A stretch of 64,000 bases of DNA from assembly GCF_035917995.1 (NCBI RefSeq), contig NZ_CP109131.1:4154001-4218000 (forward strand), written 5' to 3'. Shown one piece after another: positions 27,894 through 38,186 of this stretch. The notes below the pieces were generated by a model. That model did not search any database. It worked only from the letters and a program-made list of their open reading frames with translations, and was not told the origin of the DNA. The position numbers were made by a program, and so were the translations under genes. Position 1 is the first letter of the stretch. The number at the start of each line of letters is the position of its first letter. Source of the DNA: Streptosporangium sp. NBC_01755. GTDB taxonomy: Bacteria > Actinomycetota > Actinomycetes > Streptosporangiales > Streptosporangiaceae.

Positions 27894-27947
27894 CCGGACA
27901 TGCGAGAAGAGCCCCGCCACCGGGCGGGGCTCTTCTCGCATGTCCGG
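27894..27947. terminator. Long bidirectional hairpin
   Basis: A perfect 25-bp stem starting CCGGACATGCGAGAAGAGCC with a four-base loop lies between converging genes. It can stop transcription from both sides. Confidence 0.75.
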
Positions 27948-28004
27948 CTGTCCACGGCCATCACCGGGGATCCGTGGATGCCCAGGTCAGATGCGCGTCG
28001 GCGG

Positions 28005-29438
28005 TCAGCCGGCCTTTCGCGCAGCACAGGTCGGCGCCTCGAATACCACGCCGTCCAGGAAGTTACCGGCCGTCGGGGTGCCTCCCGCGGCCGACACCGA
28101 CTCGAAAGCGAATCGTGTGGTGGTCTGTCCCGGAGGCACGACGTACACCCCGGTGTAGTGGCGCCAGGCGGTGTCGTCGTCGGAGATGTCCGGGGAGGAG
28201 GCCCCCGTAGGGATTTGAGCCACGGTCGCGCCTGGTGCGCCGATGAGCACCCGCATCACGTCGGTACCGAGGCGGCCTCGGTGATACAGCGACCAGGTCA
28301 TCGGTGTTCCCGGAACGGTGGGCAGATCCTGGTAGAGCGTGGAGACCTGGTTGGCGTTGAGTTCGGCGAACTGCTGGCCGTCGGCTGCCGGGACCCCGCT
28401 CGCGCCGCCGCGCCAGAACTCCAGCTTGTTGTCGGTGGCGGTGGTGTGCCAGCCGACGCTCGGGTTGACGGAGGCGTCGGGGATGGAGTAGTCGATCGTG
28501 GCCACGGGTGGTGTCTCGAAGCTGCCGTTGGCCAGGTTGACCGGTGTGTAGTCACAGATGACGGTGACGGTGACCGTGGCGGTGCTGGTTCCGCAGGCGG
28601 TGGTGATGGTGTAGGTGAAGGTGTCGGTGCCGCTGAAGCCTGCGGCGGGTGTGTAGATCACGTTGCCGCCGGAGATCGTCGCGGTGCCGTTGCCGGGCTT
28701 GGTGACGCCGCTGATCGTCGGTGCGGTCGCGGTGTCGTTGGCCAGGACGGGCACGCTGACGGGTGTGCCCCGGGTGACGGTGGTGGTGGCGCTGTCGTCT
28801 ACGGCCCTGGTGGGCGAGATGGACTGCCCGCCCACGATCTGGATCGGGGGGGCGGCCGTGTTGTTTCCGAGCTGGCCCGGAGCGGCGAAGACGCTGCTGA
28901 TCCCGGTCGGCCGGATGGTCATGCTGCGCCCGATGGTGCCCTGCCTGACCTGGAAGGTGATGACCTTCGCAGGTGGGTCGGTCTTGGTGCCCGGCGAGGT
29001 GATCGACAGGGTGTTACCACTGATGGTGCCGGTCCCCGACTGGCCGATGACATCGGCGTTGGCCAGCAGCGACGACAGGTCCCAGGTGGTGGTGTAGCTC
29101 CTGACCAGCAGCGGCCACTGGGCCGTGCGGTGCGCCAGGGTGAGGGTGAAGGTGCCGCCCGGGGTGATCTGCCCGCCCCACAGGGACGGGGCGGTGTTGA
29201 CGGAGATCGCCCCGCTGCCCAGCCGCATGCCGAACGCGTTCTTCCAGTAGTACTCGACGGGGTAGGCCGCCTGCCCTGGCCGGACACAGGGCGCGGCGGC
29301 GGCCTGCGCAACGGCCTGCCGCCCCGTGGTGGCGGCCTGCGCACCGGTGTCGGCCGCCACCGGCGTTCCCGATGTGACCAGCAGCGCCGCTAGGGCGCAG
29401 GTGAGCGCGGTGAGCGCGGATCTGGATCGTTGTGACAT
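28005..29438 (-). CDS. Secreted protein with Ig-like domain and C-terminal jelly-roll-like domain
   Basis: A 477-residue exported protein. The signal peptide ([18 protein letters not shown]) ends near residue 30. The first ~170 residues form a DUF-like beta-rich domain with one Cys. Around residues 210-290 there is a cadherin/VCBS-like Ig domain with the hallmark [20 protein letters not shown] and [17 protein letters not shown]. The last ~170 residues (NGSFETP, then [14 protein letters not shown]) look like a carbohydrate-binding or galactose-binding-like fold. No anchor or enzyme motif is seen. It probably binds a surface or polymer. ATG 29438 is favoured over GTG 29444 by GGAG spacing. It is the last gene before the right island repeat. 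Confidence 0.8.
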   Translation of the reverse strand: MSQRSRSALTALTCALAALLVTSGTPVAADTGAQAATTGRQAVAQAAAAPCVRPGQAAYPVEYYWKNAFGMRLGSGAISVNTAPSLWGGQITPGGTFTLTLAHRTAQWPLLVRSYTTTWDLSSLLANADVIGQSGTGTISGNTLSITSPGTKTDPPAKVITFQVRQGTIGRSMTIRPTGISSVFAAPGQLGNNTAAPPIQIVGGQSISPTRAVDDSATTTVTRGTPVSVPVLANDTATAPTISGVTKPGNGTATISGGNVIYTPAAGFSGTDTFTYTITTACGTSTATVTVTVICDYTPVNLANGSFETPPVATIDYSIPDASVNPSVGWHTTATDNKLEFWRGGASGVPAADGQQFAELNANQVSTLYQDLPTVPGTPMTWSLYHRGRLGTDVMRVLIGAPGATVAQIPTGASSPDISDDDTAWRHYTGVYVVPPGQTTTRFAFESVSAAGGTPTAGNFLDGVVFEAPTCAARKAG

Positions 29439-29668
29439 CAACACTGAACTCCACTCTGTCGCGAGGGATGCCCTCGTAGATCGACTTCACGATGAAGTTA
29501 CTCTGCGTGTTCGATCTGTTGCGTCAGATGTTGAGTTGGGTGATCTCCGTGTCGCGGTAGCTGTCAAACCGATTGAGACATCAGGCTACTTGTGGTGTTT
29601 GTGCTGAGGTCTCGGGCCTTTCTCAACCCCGGCGAGGAGCGACGCCCGGTTCACCGGTGATCCCGGAC

Positions 29669-30493
29669 CTAGCCCCTGCTGCCGCCCCGGACGGTTGGCT
29701 CGCGCTTTCCCACGCTCTCCACCTTGCTCGCCGGAGGAGCCTTGACGGTCACCCGGCTGCCCCACCCGGTGTAACGGGTCTCAACGCTGAGCTGCCTGTC
29801 CTCCGCCACTGCCGCACTGACGTGGGTGCTTCCCGGATAAACGGTGACCAGTCGCTGGGGGAGTCGGTCGGAGCCCAGGGTGAGCCTGAAGCGCAGCACC
29901 GCGGCCTTACTGTCCTTGGACATCCTGACCAGGCTGACGTTCCGCAGCCAGGGGGAGATCTTCTCCAGCGCGCCGAAGCTGATCGTGCCCGAGTAGGTGC
30001 GCCCCGTTCGCTTCCCCTTTGTGATCAGGGCCTTCAGGGTCGCTGGTTCGGCCACGTTCACCAACTGGCCGTACCAGCCGCTGAAGCCGGCGCTCATGCC
30101 GTTCGGGTGTTTGATCCAGGTCTTGCCTTTCGGCGGTGCCCAGGGCCCGCCGGAGTAGTAGCTGGTGGTGCCGATCCTGATCGTCCGCTCCGGTCTGTCC
30201 AGCGCCCACGGGATGATCTCAGATGTCTCTGGGGCGTCAGTGGTGCGCTTCGCGCTGACGTCGGAGGCGACGATCCCGGCCCTGCCGAACTGGAAGGAAC
30301 CGGTGCGCTTGAAGAAGGATGTGTTCCCGGTGAACTCGACCAGAGTGGTGACGTCGGTGAACTTCACCCCCTTGCCCGCGACGAACTGGCTCTTCAACGC
30401 CTTGACCGGATCCGCGGCGGCGGCTTGAACAGGGGTCACGGCCACGGACGTGGTGACCAAGGTCGCGGCGATACACGCGATCACTCGCTTCAC
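29669..30493 (-). CDS. LppX/LprG-like exported protein
   Basis: A 274-residue exported protein. A short signal peptide (KRVIACIAATLVTTSVAVTP, then QAAA) has no clear lipobox. The rest has the LolA-LppX-like pattern common in Streptosporangiaceae: FTDVTTLVEF, IIPWALDRPERTIRIGTTSY, WGSRVTVKAPPASKV. Related mycobacterial proteins carry lipids across the cell wall; here the substrate is unknown. GTG 30493 follows GAGAGGAAATCACC. The 3' end lies within the right 181-bp repeat, and its last few codons (GGSRG) may have been created by the island junction, because the left copy reads on into a different sequence. Confidence 0.75.
   Translation of the reverse strand: MKRVIACIAATLVTTSVAVTPVQAAAADPVKALKSQFVAGKGVKFTDVTTLVEFTGNTSFFKRTGSFQFGRAGIVASDVSAKRTTDAPETSEIIPWALDRPERTIRIGTTSYYSGGPWAPPKGKTWIKHPNGMSAGFSGWYGQLVNVAEPATLKALITKGKRTGRTYSGTISFGALEKISPWLRNVSLVRMSKDSKAAVLRFRLTLGSDRLPQRLVTVYPGSTHVSAAVAEDRQLSVETRYTGWGSRVTVKAPPASKVESVGKREPTVRGGSRG
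29684..29864. repeat. Right 181-bp direct repeat bounding the catabolic island
   Basis: This is the second copy of the segment at 12307-12487, same orientation, about 95% identical. It lies inside the 3' end of the LppX-like gene. Confidence 0.95.
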
Positions 30494-30616
30494 GGTGATT
30501 TCCTCTCAGCCCGTACGGGAAGGGAAATCCTGCCGGGCCTTGATCACGAACGCGTCTCGTAACGTGTGGCTCCACCGTCCGGCTCCTTCCCCGTAGGGGA
30601 CGGGCAGGGTGGCGTC

Positions 30617-30919
30617 GTGTCCGGGGAGTCCGAGAACAGCGTCATCCGCGCCGAGTTCCCCGTGAACTACGCGCAGTTCTACCTGCTCGACGGCAACAAG
30701 TATCGAACCGCGCATCCAGAACCGGGAGCACCTGGAGAGTCAAGCGCGGGCATTCTGCGAACCGTGCGCGGAGGGTGTGTCCAGTTAACGACACGCCCGG
30801 GAATGTGGATCTACGGGTGCATGGGGGTTGCTTTAGATCACCCTGGAGGTGGCCGCGAGGATCGGGAGGGCCTGGGGTGGCGCTTCAGCGGACTCTCTCG
30901 AGGGGACCGTCGCCTTTAG
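30617..30919 (+). CDS. Hypothetical protein or gene fragment
   Basis: A GTG at 30617 opens a frame reading SGESENSVIRAEFPVNYAQF, then KYRTAHPEPG and SSAGILRTVRGGCVQLTT, which has protein-like composition. After about residue 60 the composition degrades (many Gly/Arg shadows), so the 3' part may be lost. No family is recognised. Confidence 0.35.
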   Translation: MSGESENSVIRAEFPVNYAQFYLLDGNKYRTAHPEPGAPGESSAGILRTVRGGCVQLTTRPGMWIYGCMGVALDHPGGGREDREGLGWRFSGLSRGDRRL

Positions 30920-31026
30920 GCGACGGGGGAATCGGGAGCGGGAGGGTCGCCCAGGCCCGAGCGTATGGTGACCTGTCAGGTCTGCGCATTCCGCGTCGCC
31001 TCTTTTCGAGATTCGATAGGGAACGG

Positions 31027-31905
31027 GTGTGTCCAGGGTTGCGTCCACGGACGTGGTGTACGAGCATCCGAATCCGGTAAGCCGGTCACGGTGGAAAAGC
31101 GCGGTGTCGTCCGTGGGGAAAGCGCGGCGAGGGGGGTGGAGTGGTTCAGGGCCGCTCGTTGGTGTCGCGTCGTGCGGGGTCGAAGGTCAAAAGCGCGCCG
31201 AGGACCGTGGAGTGGCCCCAGACCGCTCATCGGTACGGGTCCGCCGCGGTGCGGCAGGATTCGGGGCCGCTCCTCGCCGACGCCTCGCGCGGGGCTCTCG
31301 CCGTGCGGGGCTCTCGCCGTGCGAGGTACGAAGGTCCGCGGGGCGTCCGGTCAGAGGTCGCCCTCGGCCGGGTGCGGGGACGAATCGGGCCTTCCACCAC
31401 GAAAAGCGGCCCATCCGAGGGGGTGGGAGTGGCGCTTTCCTTGATCTGGGTGAATCCGCACGCCCCCAGCGTGCCAACTCACCCAGATCATGGAAAATCC
31501 CCGATCGTCACCACCACGGCCCCGCCTCCACGCCCGCCATGACCCGCTTTGCCCCCTTCCGGAGCTCCACCGGCCCGCCCCCGGTCACCCACACCCGGCC
31601 AACGCCCGCCACCACCTCGCACGATGCGTTACCGGTGAGCGGCCCTGAACCACTCCACTGCCCTCGCCGCGCTTTTGACCTTCCACCTCGCACGATGCGT
31701 TACCGGTGAGCGGCCCTACACCATTCCACCGCCCTCGCCGCGCTTTTCCCCACGGACTACGCCGCGCTTTTCCCCACGGACGACGCCGCGCTTTTCCCCA
31801 CGGACGACGCCGCGCTTTTCAACGGTGATCAGCCAGGCGCGACGCAGGTACCGATCTCAAACACTCGTACACCACCTGCGCGGACGCAACCACACCCGAT
31901 GCAAT
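31027..31905. repeat. Long imperfect inverted repeat with internal tandem units
   Basis: The left arm (about 31027-31240) and right arm (about 31620-31905) are imperfect reverse complements. Both carry GTTGCGTCC, GTGGTGTACGAG, AAAAGCGCGG and AGGGCCGCTC in matching order. Inside the right arm a 24-bp unit (GCCGCGCTTTTCCCCACGGAC plus three bases) is repeated 3.7 times at 31737-31824, and a ~70-bp unit twice at 31630-31720. In the centre, 31432-31497 is a separate hairpin with arms TTTCCTTGATCTGGGTGA and its near complement. No gene is credible across 30.95-32.0 kb; open frames here are by-products of GC-rich repeats. Confidence 0.8.
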
Positions 31906-32028
31906 TGCTCACAGAATCCAGGCGTGATGACCATCAGCGATGGCCGACGAGTTCTGGGCCGTGTCGCGCGCCACGAGCGGGCGAAATCCGGATGAGCGGG
32001 GGCGTCGGGGCTGCTAACGTGACCGTCA

Positions 32029-32073
32029 TGGCACGAGGTATCTGGTCGCAGAAGATCCGCTCCGCCCGCTGAC
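32029..32073 (+). CDS. Possible leader peptide for the ABC-F gene
   Basis: A 14-codon frame ([14 protein letters not shown], stop TGA) starts 171 bases before the ABC-F gene. The ATG lies just after TAACGT, a good -10 hexamer, so the transcript could begin at the start codon (leaderless). Short open frames ahead of ABC-F and erm genes usually act as drug-sensing attenuators: a stalled ribosome changes a downstream hairpin. GC-rich stems (for example CGGTTCCCGCCGG) lie between the peptide and the gene. The function is inferred from position only. Confidence 0.4.
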
Positions 32074-32199
32074 GGCGGCGCCTTCTTCCTGCTGAATCCG
32101 CGCTCGCCGTCCCGGTTCCCGCCGGGCGGCCGCTTGCTGCTGCCCGGCTCCACTGCGAGCTGCGGAGCACCGTTGAACCTCACCCCGAATTCCGAAACC

Positions 32200-33888
<1,689 letters not shown>

Positions 33889-34052
33889 TCACTACCGTCG
33901 TCGTCATGGCGAGGACGGTCGGGGTGATGGCCCGGGTGGCCTACGGCACCCGGGCCAGGCCCGGAGCTCCTAGGGGCCCAGTAGTACGCCTGTCGTTAAG
34001 GAAGGTGCGCTACACGTCGAGAGCGGAAAGGAGCGGGTAAGCCCCTTTCCTT

Positions 34053-34470
34053 TCACGTTCGCCAGACGCCCGGGCACCGCGCCATGAACCGGAAGGGGAT
34101 GGCCTGCCCCCTGGTCTGGTCGGCGGTGCCGGTCAAGTGCAGGTCGAGCTCCGGACAGTGGAAGAGCCAAGTCCCGGTGGCTCCCGAGTGGCCGACGCGC
34201 GTGACAGGGCGGCGCTCCGGTGACATGAGCCGACCGACCTTGAGGAACATGGTGCCCAGTCCGTACCGGAGGACGGGGATGTTGCGCAGCCGGTTGCGCC
34301 GCTCGGTGAGCAGCTCCAGTGAGCGGGCGTCATTGAAGAGTTCGCCGTCCAGCAGCGATCGGTCACCGTCTCCACGATCCGGATGAGCAGTTGGAAGCCG
34401 GTGTCGGAGTAGCGGGCCTTCTGCCGAGCGGCGGTGAGGTCCTGCGGCTCGAAGTACGGGCGCGCCTGCT
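34053..34470 (-). pseudogene. Serine hydrolase (class C beta-lactamase type) C-terminal remnant
   Basis: The minus strand carries the C-terminal region of a beta-lactamase-like serine hydrolase: YGLGTMFLKVGRLMSPERRP, then the GHSGATGTWLFHCPELDLHL stretch equivalent to the KTG-box region. The upstream piece (QARPYFEPQDLTAARQKARY, then SDTGFQLL) lies in a different frame, so a frameshift occurred near 34380. The SxxK active-site half is absent. It ends tail-to-tail against an SDR fragment. Confidence 0.75.
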
Positions 34471-34621
34471 CGACACCCCCGCGCGCGGCGACTACCGCAC
34501 GCGGATCGACGACGCGGTGCACGGCGGCTCCACCATCGCCCGCGCCGCCCTCGCCGACGCCGTGCTCCGCGTCCTGCCCGACTCAGGCACCCACCGCCAC
34601 ACCGTCGACGTGGCCTACTGA
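34470..34621 (+). pseudogene. NAD(P)-binding SDR C-terminal remnant
   Basis: The last ~50 residues of an atypical SDR/NmrA-like oxidoreductase remain (LLDTPARGDYRTRIDDAVHG, then STIARAALADAVLRVL). The start and Rossmann fold are missing; the frame upstream belongs to antisense of the serine hydrolase remnant. Confidence 0.6.
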
Positions 34622-34939
34622 TCAGCGTGGGCGGCTGAGGGCGGCCTCGGCCAGATCCGTCCATTTCTCGGCCGAGGAGTGGGGCACGACCACCCAGTCC
34701 TTTATCGCCCTGCCCTGCCCCGAGGGGTCGAACAGGGACGCCCCGGCCAGCTGGAGCGCGGCTGTGTGTTCGGGGGTGTCCCTGACCAGCCGGAACACCA
34801 TCGCGCCGTCGCGCTGCAGGCTCGCGAACACCTTCCCCGCCTGATCTTTTAGCGCGGGACTCCCCATCATCCTAGAGATCCCTACACCCAGGTCGGCCAG
34901 CTCGGCGCCGACCTGCTTGAAATCCTCTTCCGCGCTCAT
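34622..34939 (-). CDS. Hypothetical protein
   Basis: A 105-residue, largely helical soluble protein (EDFKQVGAELADLGVGISRM, then LKDQAGKVFASLQRDGAMVF). I do not recognise a family. It starts three bases after the end of the chimeric frame next to it and lies inside a group of broken genes, so it may be the surviving member of a former gene pair. Composition and a GCGGAAGAG start context suggest real coding sequence. Confidence 0.5.
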   Translation of the reverse strand: MSAEEDFKQVGAELADLGVGISRMMGSPALKDQAGKVFASLQRDGAMVFRLVRDTPEHTAALQLAGASLFDPSGQGRAIKDWVVVPHSSAEKWTDLAEAALSRPR

Positions 34940-34941
34940 CG

Positions 34942-35238
34942 TCAGTCGGTCCCAAACTCCATGGCGGCGTGGTCGAGCAGCTCGTCGTGGTCGGGGCTCT
35001 TCTCGCGTGACGCGATCGCCTCGGCCCCGCCTTCCGGCAGCACGGCGATCAGGCTAGTCGTCCTGGCGGCACCGATCAAGGCCGGATGCGGGGTGCCGAC
35101 CATGCCGAGTCCCGCCGCCGGTCCTCGACGTAGGCCAGGCAGCGGATCCCGTCCCATTTCCACCGCCCTCGCCTCGCGGTCGGCCCCCGCGGGCACCTGA
35201 CCCGCCTGGGCGACCATCGGCTGGTAGACGGGCAGCAT
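34942..35238 (-). pseudogene. ATP-dependent DNA ligase N-terminal remnant, frameshifted and fused
   Basis: The frame opens with MLPVYQPMVAQAGQVPAG, typical of the N-terminus of actinobacterial ATP-dependent DNA ligases. After AVE the expected motif I continues in the +1 frame as KWDGIRCLAYVEDRRRDSAW (35140-35080), holding the adenylated Lys, then ends. The original frame goes on instead into an unrelated tail (TSLIAVLPEGGAEAIASREK). So the ligase gene is cut to ~60 codons, frameshifted, and joined to another gene's 3' end. Confidence 0.65.
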
Positions 35239-35623
35239 GGCCGAGGCCTACCCGCGGCCGGGATCGCTACGGTCTAGCGCCGGTAGATACCCGGCGTAGC
35301 TGCTCGACCCGCTCGGCGACTTCCTCGACCACGGGGGCCGGCCACCGCCCGTCCTCGGGCAGTGGCTCAGGCCCTCGTCGAGCGTTCAATTCCGGCCGGA
35401 TAGCCCCAAGACCCCTTCCTGAAAGACCCCGCCGAAACAAAGACCCCGCCGAAACCGGGTCGGCGGGGTCTTCATGTCGTATGCCTGGATTTTGTGAATG
35501 TCGGCTACTGACGATCAAAGGTGGACGTTACCCGAAGCTGCAGGGCAGCGGCATGATCGTGCGTCATGCCGGGCTTTCGGGTTCAGTACGGGGCCGCCGC
35601 CTCTTGGCGGGCCGGTCGAGAGG
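35239..35623. other. Spacer with terminator, no clear gene
   Basis: A weak minus-strand frame (35267-35518; RWPAPVVEEVAERVEQLRR) may be a remnant but has no good start. A terminator-like hairpin (AAGACCCCGCCG, loop, CGGCGGGGTCTT) lies at 35440-35472, and a second half-copy of its left arm is at 35423-35436. Confidence 0.5.
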
Positions 35624-36955
35624 TCAGGGACAGCCCAGTGCCCGGTACTCCCAGCCCGCCGCTCGCCAGACCTCCGCGTTGAGCGCGTGCCGGCCGTCCA
35701 CGATCCGTGTGTGCTTGACCACCTGCGCCAGCGCCGCGGGATCGACCTCGCGGAATTCGGCCCACTCGGTGAGCAGGACCACCACGTCCGCGTCACGGGC
35801 CACGTCCAGGGCGCTCGTGCCGTACCTGAGCTCCGGGTAGGTGCGGCGCGCGTTGTCCAGCGCGGCCGGGTCGTACACCCGGACGTTGGCGCCCAGCCCG
35901 TGCATGGTCCGGGCCACATCCAGCGCCGGGGCGTCCCTGATGTCGTCGGAGTTGGGCTTGAAGGCCGCACCCAGGCAGGCGATCCTCTTGCCGTCGATCC
36001 GGCCGCCGAGCAGTTCCCGGACCAGGTCGATGGTCCGGGAACGGCGGCGCCGGTTGATCGCGTCGACCTCGCGGAGGAAGGAGACGGCCTGGCCGACGCC
36101 GATCTCCTCGGCCCGGTGCGCGAAGGCGCGGATGTCCTTGGGCAGGCAGCCGCCGCCGAAGCCCAGGCCCGGCTGGAGGAACCGGCCACCGATCCGGTCG
36201 TCGTAGGCGAGGGCCTTGGCCAGGTCGCGGACGTCGGCCCCGGTGGCCTCGCAGACCTCGGCCATCGCGTTGATATAGGAGATCTTGGTGGCCAGGAACG
36301 AGTTGGCGGCCACCTTGACGAGCTCTGCGGTGGCCAGGTCGGTGACCACCACCGGGGTGCCGAGGTCGAGGATCGGCCGGAACGCCGAGGCCAGCCGCTC
36401 GCGTGCCCACTCCGAGGGGACGCCGAACACGAGCCGGTCGGGCCGGAGCGTGTCGTCGACCGCGAAGCCCTCCCGCAGGAACTCCGGGTTCCAGGCCAGC
36501 TCCACCTCCTCGCCGGCCGGGGCCAGCTCGTGGAGCAGGTCGGTCAGGTGGGCGGCGGTGCCCACCGGGACGGTCGACTTGCCGACCACCAGGCAGCGCC
36601 GGGTCAGATGGGGGGCCAGGTCGCGTACGGCGGCGTCGACGTAGCTCAGGTCGCAGGCGTCCGAGCCCGGCTGCTGGGGGGTGCCGACGCAGACGAAGTG
36701 AACGTCGCCGTGTTCGGCGGCCTCCGCGTAGGAGGTGGTGAACCGGAGCCGGCCCGATGCCAGCGCCTTGTCCAGTAACTCGGGTAGGCCCGGTTCGAAG
36801 AACGGTACCTCCCCGGACTGCAGCTTTCCTATCTTCTTGCTGTCCACGTCGAGGCCGACCACGTCGTACCCCAGCGACGCCATGCAGACCGCGTGCGTCG
36901 CTCCGAGGTAGCCGGTTCCGATCACAGTCAGCCTTGGGAGCTCGGCTCCGTCCAT
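35624..36955 (-). CDS. ugd: UDP-glucose 6-dehydrogenase
   Basis: A 443-residue UDP-glucose/GDP-mannose dehydrogenase. The NAD site is VIGTGYLGATHAVCMASLGY (start of protein), the active-site Cys lies in FGGGCLPKDIRAF near residue 270, and the C-terminal substrate domain has LGAAFKPNSDDIRDAPAL. It oxidises UDP-glucose to UDP-glucuronate in two NAD-dependent steps. Placed last in the polysaccharide operon, it most likely feeds uronic acid to the synthase encoded first. The ATG is 37 bases after the preceding gene. Confidence 0.95.
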   Translation of the reverse strand: MDGAELPRLTVIGTGYLGATHAVCMASLGYDVVGLDVDSKKIGKLQSGEVPFFEPGLPELLDKALASGRLRFTTSYAEAAEHGDVHFVCVGTPQQPGSDACDLSYVDAAVRDLAPHLTRRCLVVGKSTVPVGTAAHLTDLLHELAPAGEEVELAWNPEFLREGFAVDDTLRPDRLVFGVPSEWARERLASAFRPILDLGTPVVVTDLATAELVKVAANSFLATKISYINAMAEVCEATGADVRDLAKALAYDDRIGGRFLQPGLGFGGGCLPKDIRAFAHRAEEIGVGQAVSFLREVDAINRRRRSRTIDLVRELLGGRIDGKRIACLGAAFKPNSDDIRDAPALDVARTMHGLGANVRVYDPAALDNARRTYPELRYGTSALDVARDADVVVLLTEWAEFREVDPAALAQVVKHTRIVDGRHALNAEVWRAAGWEYRALGCP

Positions 36956-36992
36956 CTCTGTTTTCCCTGTCTACTTGTCCTTGAGCCCCTGC

Positions 36993-38183
36993 TCAGGAAC
37001 AGACATCTTTTTTGGTGAGCATGCCGCCGGTGACCTTGTTGTCACAGGCGATCGTGTTTCCGCCGGCCGTGTCATTGATGCCGACTCCGCCGGAGTCGCC
37101 GAGGTCGATGATGTTGGCTCGGAACACGTTCCGGGTGCCCCAGCCGTCCACGATCTTGTGGGTCTGGAAGCCGTCCGCGTTGGTGCTGCGACCGGTGTTG
37201 CCCTGGATGAGGTAGCCGTTGCCCTTGACGTCGACCCAGGAGTCGTTGTGCTTGGAACCGCCGAGGCCGGAACCGTCGAAGATGTTGCCGACGATGTGAC
37301 CGTCGGAGGTGCCCTCCTTGATGTCGATCGCCTCGGCGGTGGACCGGATGACGTTGCCGCGCACGATGTTGCGGTCGCTTCGGTCCATCTTCCCGCCGGA
37401 GAAGGCCGCCCAGTTGCTCTCCGCGGTGCCGAGGTAGACGCCCTCGCCGAACTTCTCCCGGCGCAGGCCGGTCGCGTAGATCATGCAGTACTGGACGGTG
37501 TTGTCGCTGCTGAAGTTGCGGAGGTGAATCGCCTCGTCCCCGATGTGGTGGACGGTCAACCCCTGGATGATCGTGTTGTTGGTCTGGTCGGCCATCACTC
37601 CCTTCTGGCTGTTGCGGACGGTGAAGCCGATCAGCCGCCAGTGATCGACCTGGTTGAGGTGGAAGGCGTAGCCCTTCTTGACGCCGCCGCCGTCGATGAT
37701 CGCCTCGGGCGGGCCGCAGACGAAGATCGGATCAGCCTCGGTGCCTGAGATCGCCGCCACGAACCGGCCGGCGTAGACGCCGGGCTCCAGCCTGATCACC
37801 GTGCCCGGCTCGGCCGCCTCCAGCGCCTCGACGAGCTCGGTGGCGTCGGCGACGGTCACCGTGGCCTCGGGGCAGTCGATCATCCCTTTCCCGGTGGGGA
37901 CGGCGATGTCGGGTGGCTCCTGCGATGCGGTGAACTCCGCCACGTCTTCCTCCACCTGCGAATCGTCTTCCTCCACCTGCGAATCGTCTTCCTTCACCTG
38001 CGAATCGTCTTCCTCGATCTGCGAGGCCGGCGTGTCCGCGCTCCTTGGCCGGATGTCCTCGATCGGGGTGCTCGGCCCCTCTCCGCCGCCGAACAGTCCG
38101 CGCAGCAGCACCACGACGATCACCGTGATGGCCGCCCCCGCCAGCATCCCCAGCAGGGTCTTTCGGTCGACGTCCAGGCGCAT
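36993..38183 (-). CDS. Membrane-anchored right-handed parallel beta-helix protein
   Basis: A 396-residue protein with one N-terminal membrane helix (LGMLAGAAITVIVVVLLRGL), an acidic linker with four tandem DDSQVEE/KEE units, and a beta-helix domain from about 120 (GTVIRLEPGVYAGRF; IIDGGGVKKGYAFHLNQVDH; NADGFQTHKIVDGWGTRNVF). The fold is shared by pectate lyases, alginate epimerases and NosD-type proteins; the order of short strand repeats resembles a pectate-lyase superfamily binding cleft. The catalytic residues cannot be assigned by eye. It probably modifies or binds the polymer outside the membrane. Confidence 0.85.
   Translation of the reverse strand: MRLDVDRKTLLGMLAGAAITVIVVVLLRGLFGGGEGPSTPIEDIRPRSADTPASQIEEDDSQVKEDDSQVEEDDSQVEEDVAEFTASQEPPDIAVPTGKGMIDCPEATVTVADATELVEALEAAEPGTVIRLEPGVYAGRFVAAISGTEADPIFVCGPPEAIIDGGGVKKGYAFHLNQVDHWRLIGFTVRNSQKGVMADQTNNTIIQGLTVHHIGDEAIHLRNFSSDNTVQYCMIYATGLRREKFGEGVYLGTAESNWAAFSGGKMDRSDRNIVRGNVIRSTAEAIDIKEGTSDGHIVGNIFDGSGLGGSKHNDSWVDVKGNGYLIQGNTGRSTNADGFQTHKIVDGWGTRNVFRANIIDLGDSGGVGINDTAGGNTIACDNKVTGGMLTKKDVCS
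37944..38025. repeat. 21-bp tandem repeat in the linker of the beta-helix gene
   Basis: Four copies of CGTCTTCCTCCACCTGCGAAT with a few changes encode the acidic SQVEEDD-type linker units. Copy number could vary between strains. Confidence 0.85.
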
Positions 38184-38186
38184 CGC

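Noticed and set aside
27861..29393. Plus-strand frame of 510 codons
   Set aside because: Composition is Gly/Arg shadow and it lies opposite the exported Ig-like protein, which has a signal peptide and recognisable folds.
31737..31824. Regular 24-bp repeats considered as a CRISPR array
   Set aside because: Units are head-to-tail with no spacers, only 3.7 copies, and no cas genes are near.
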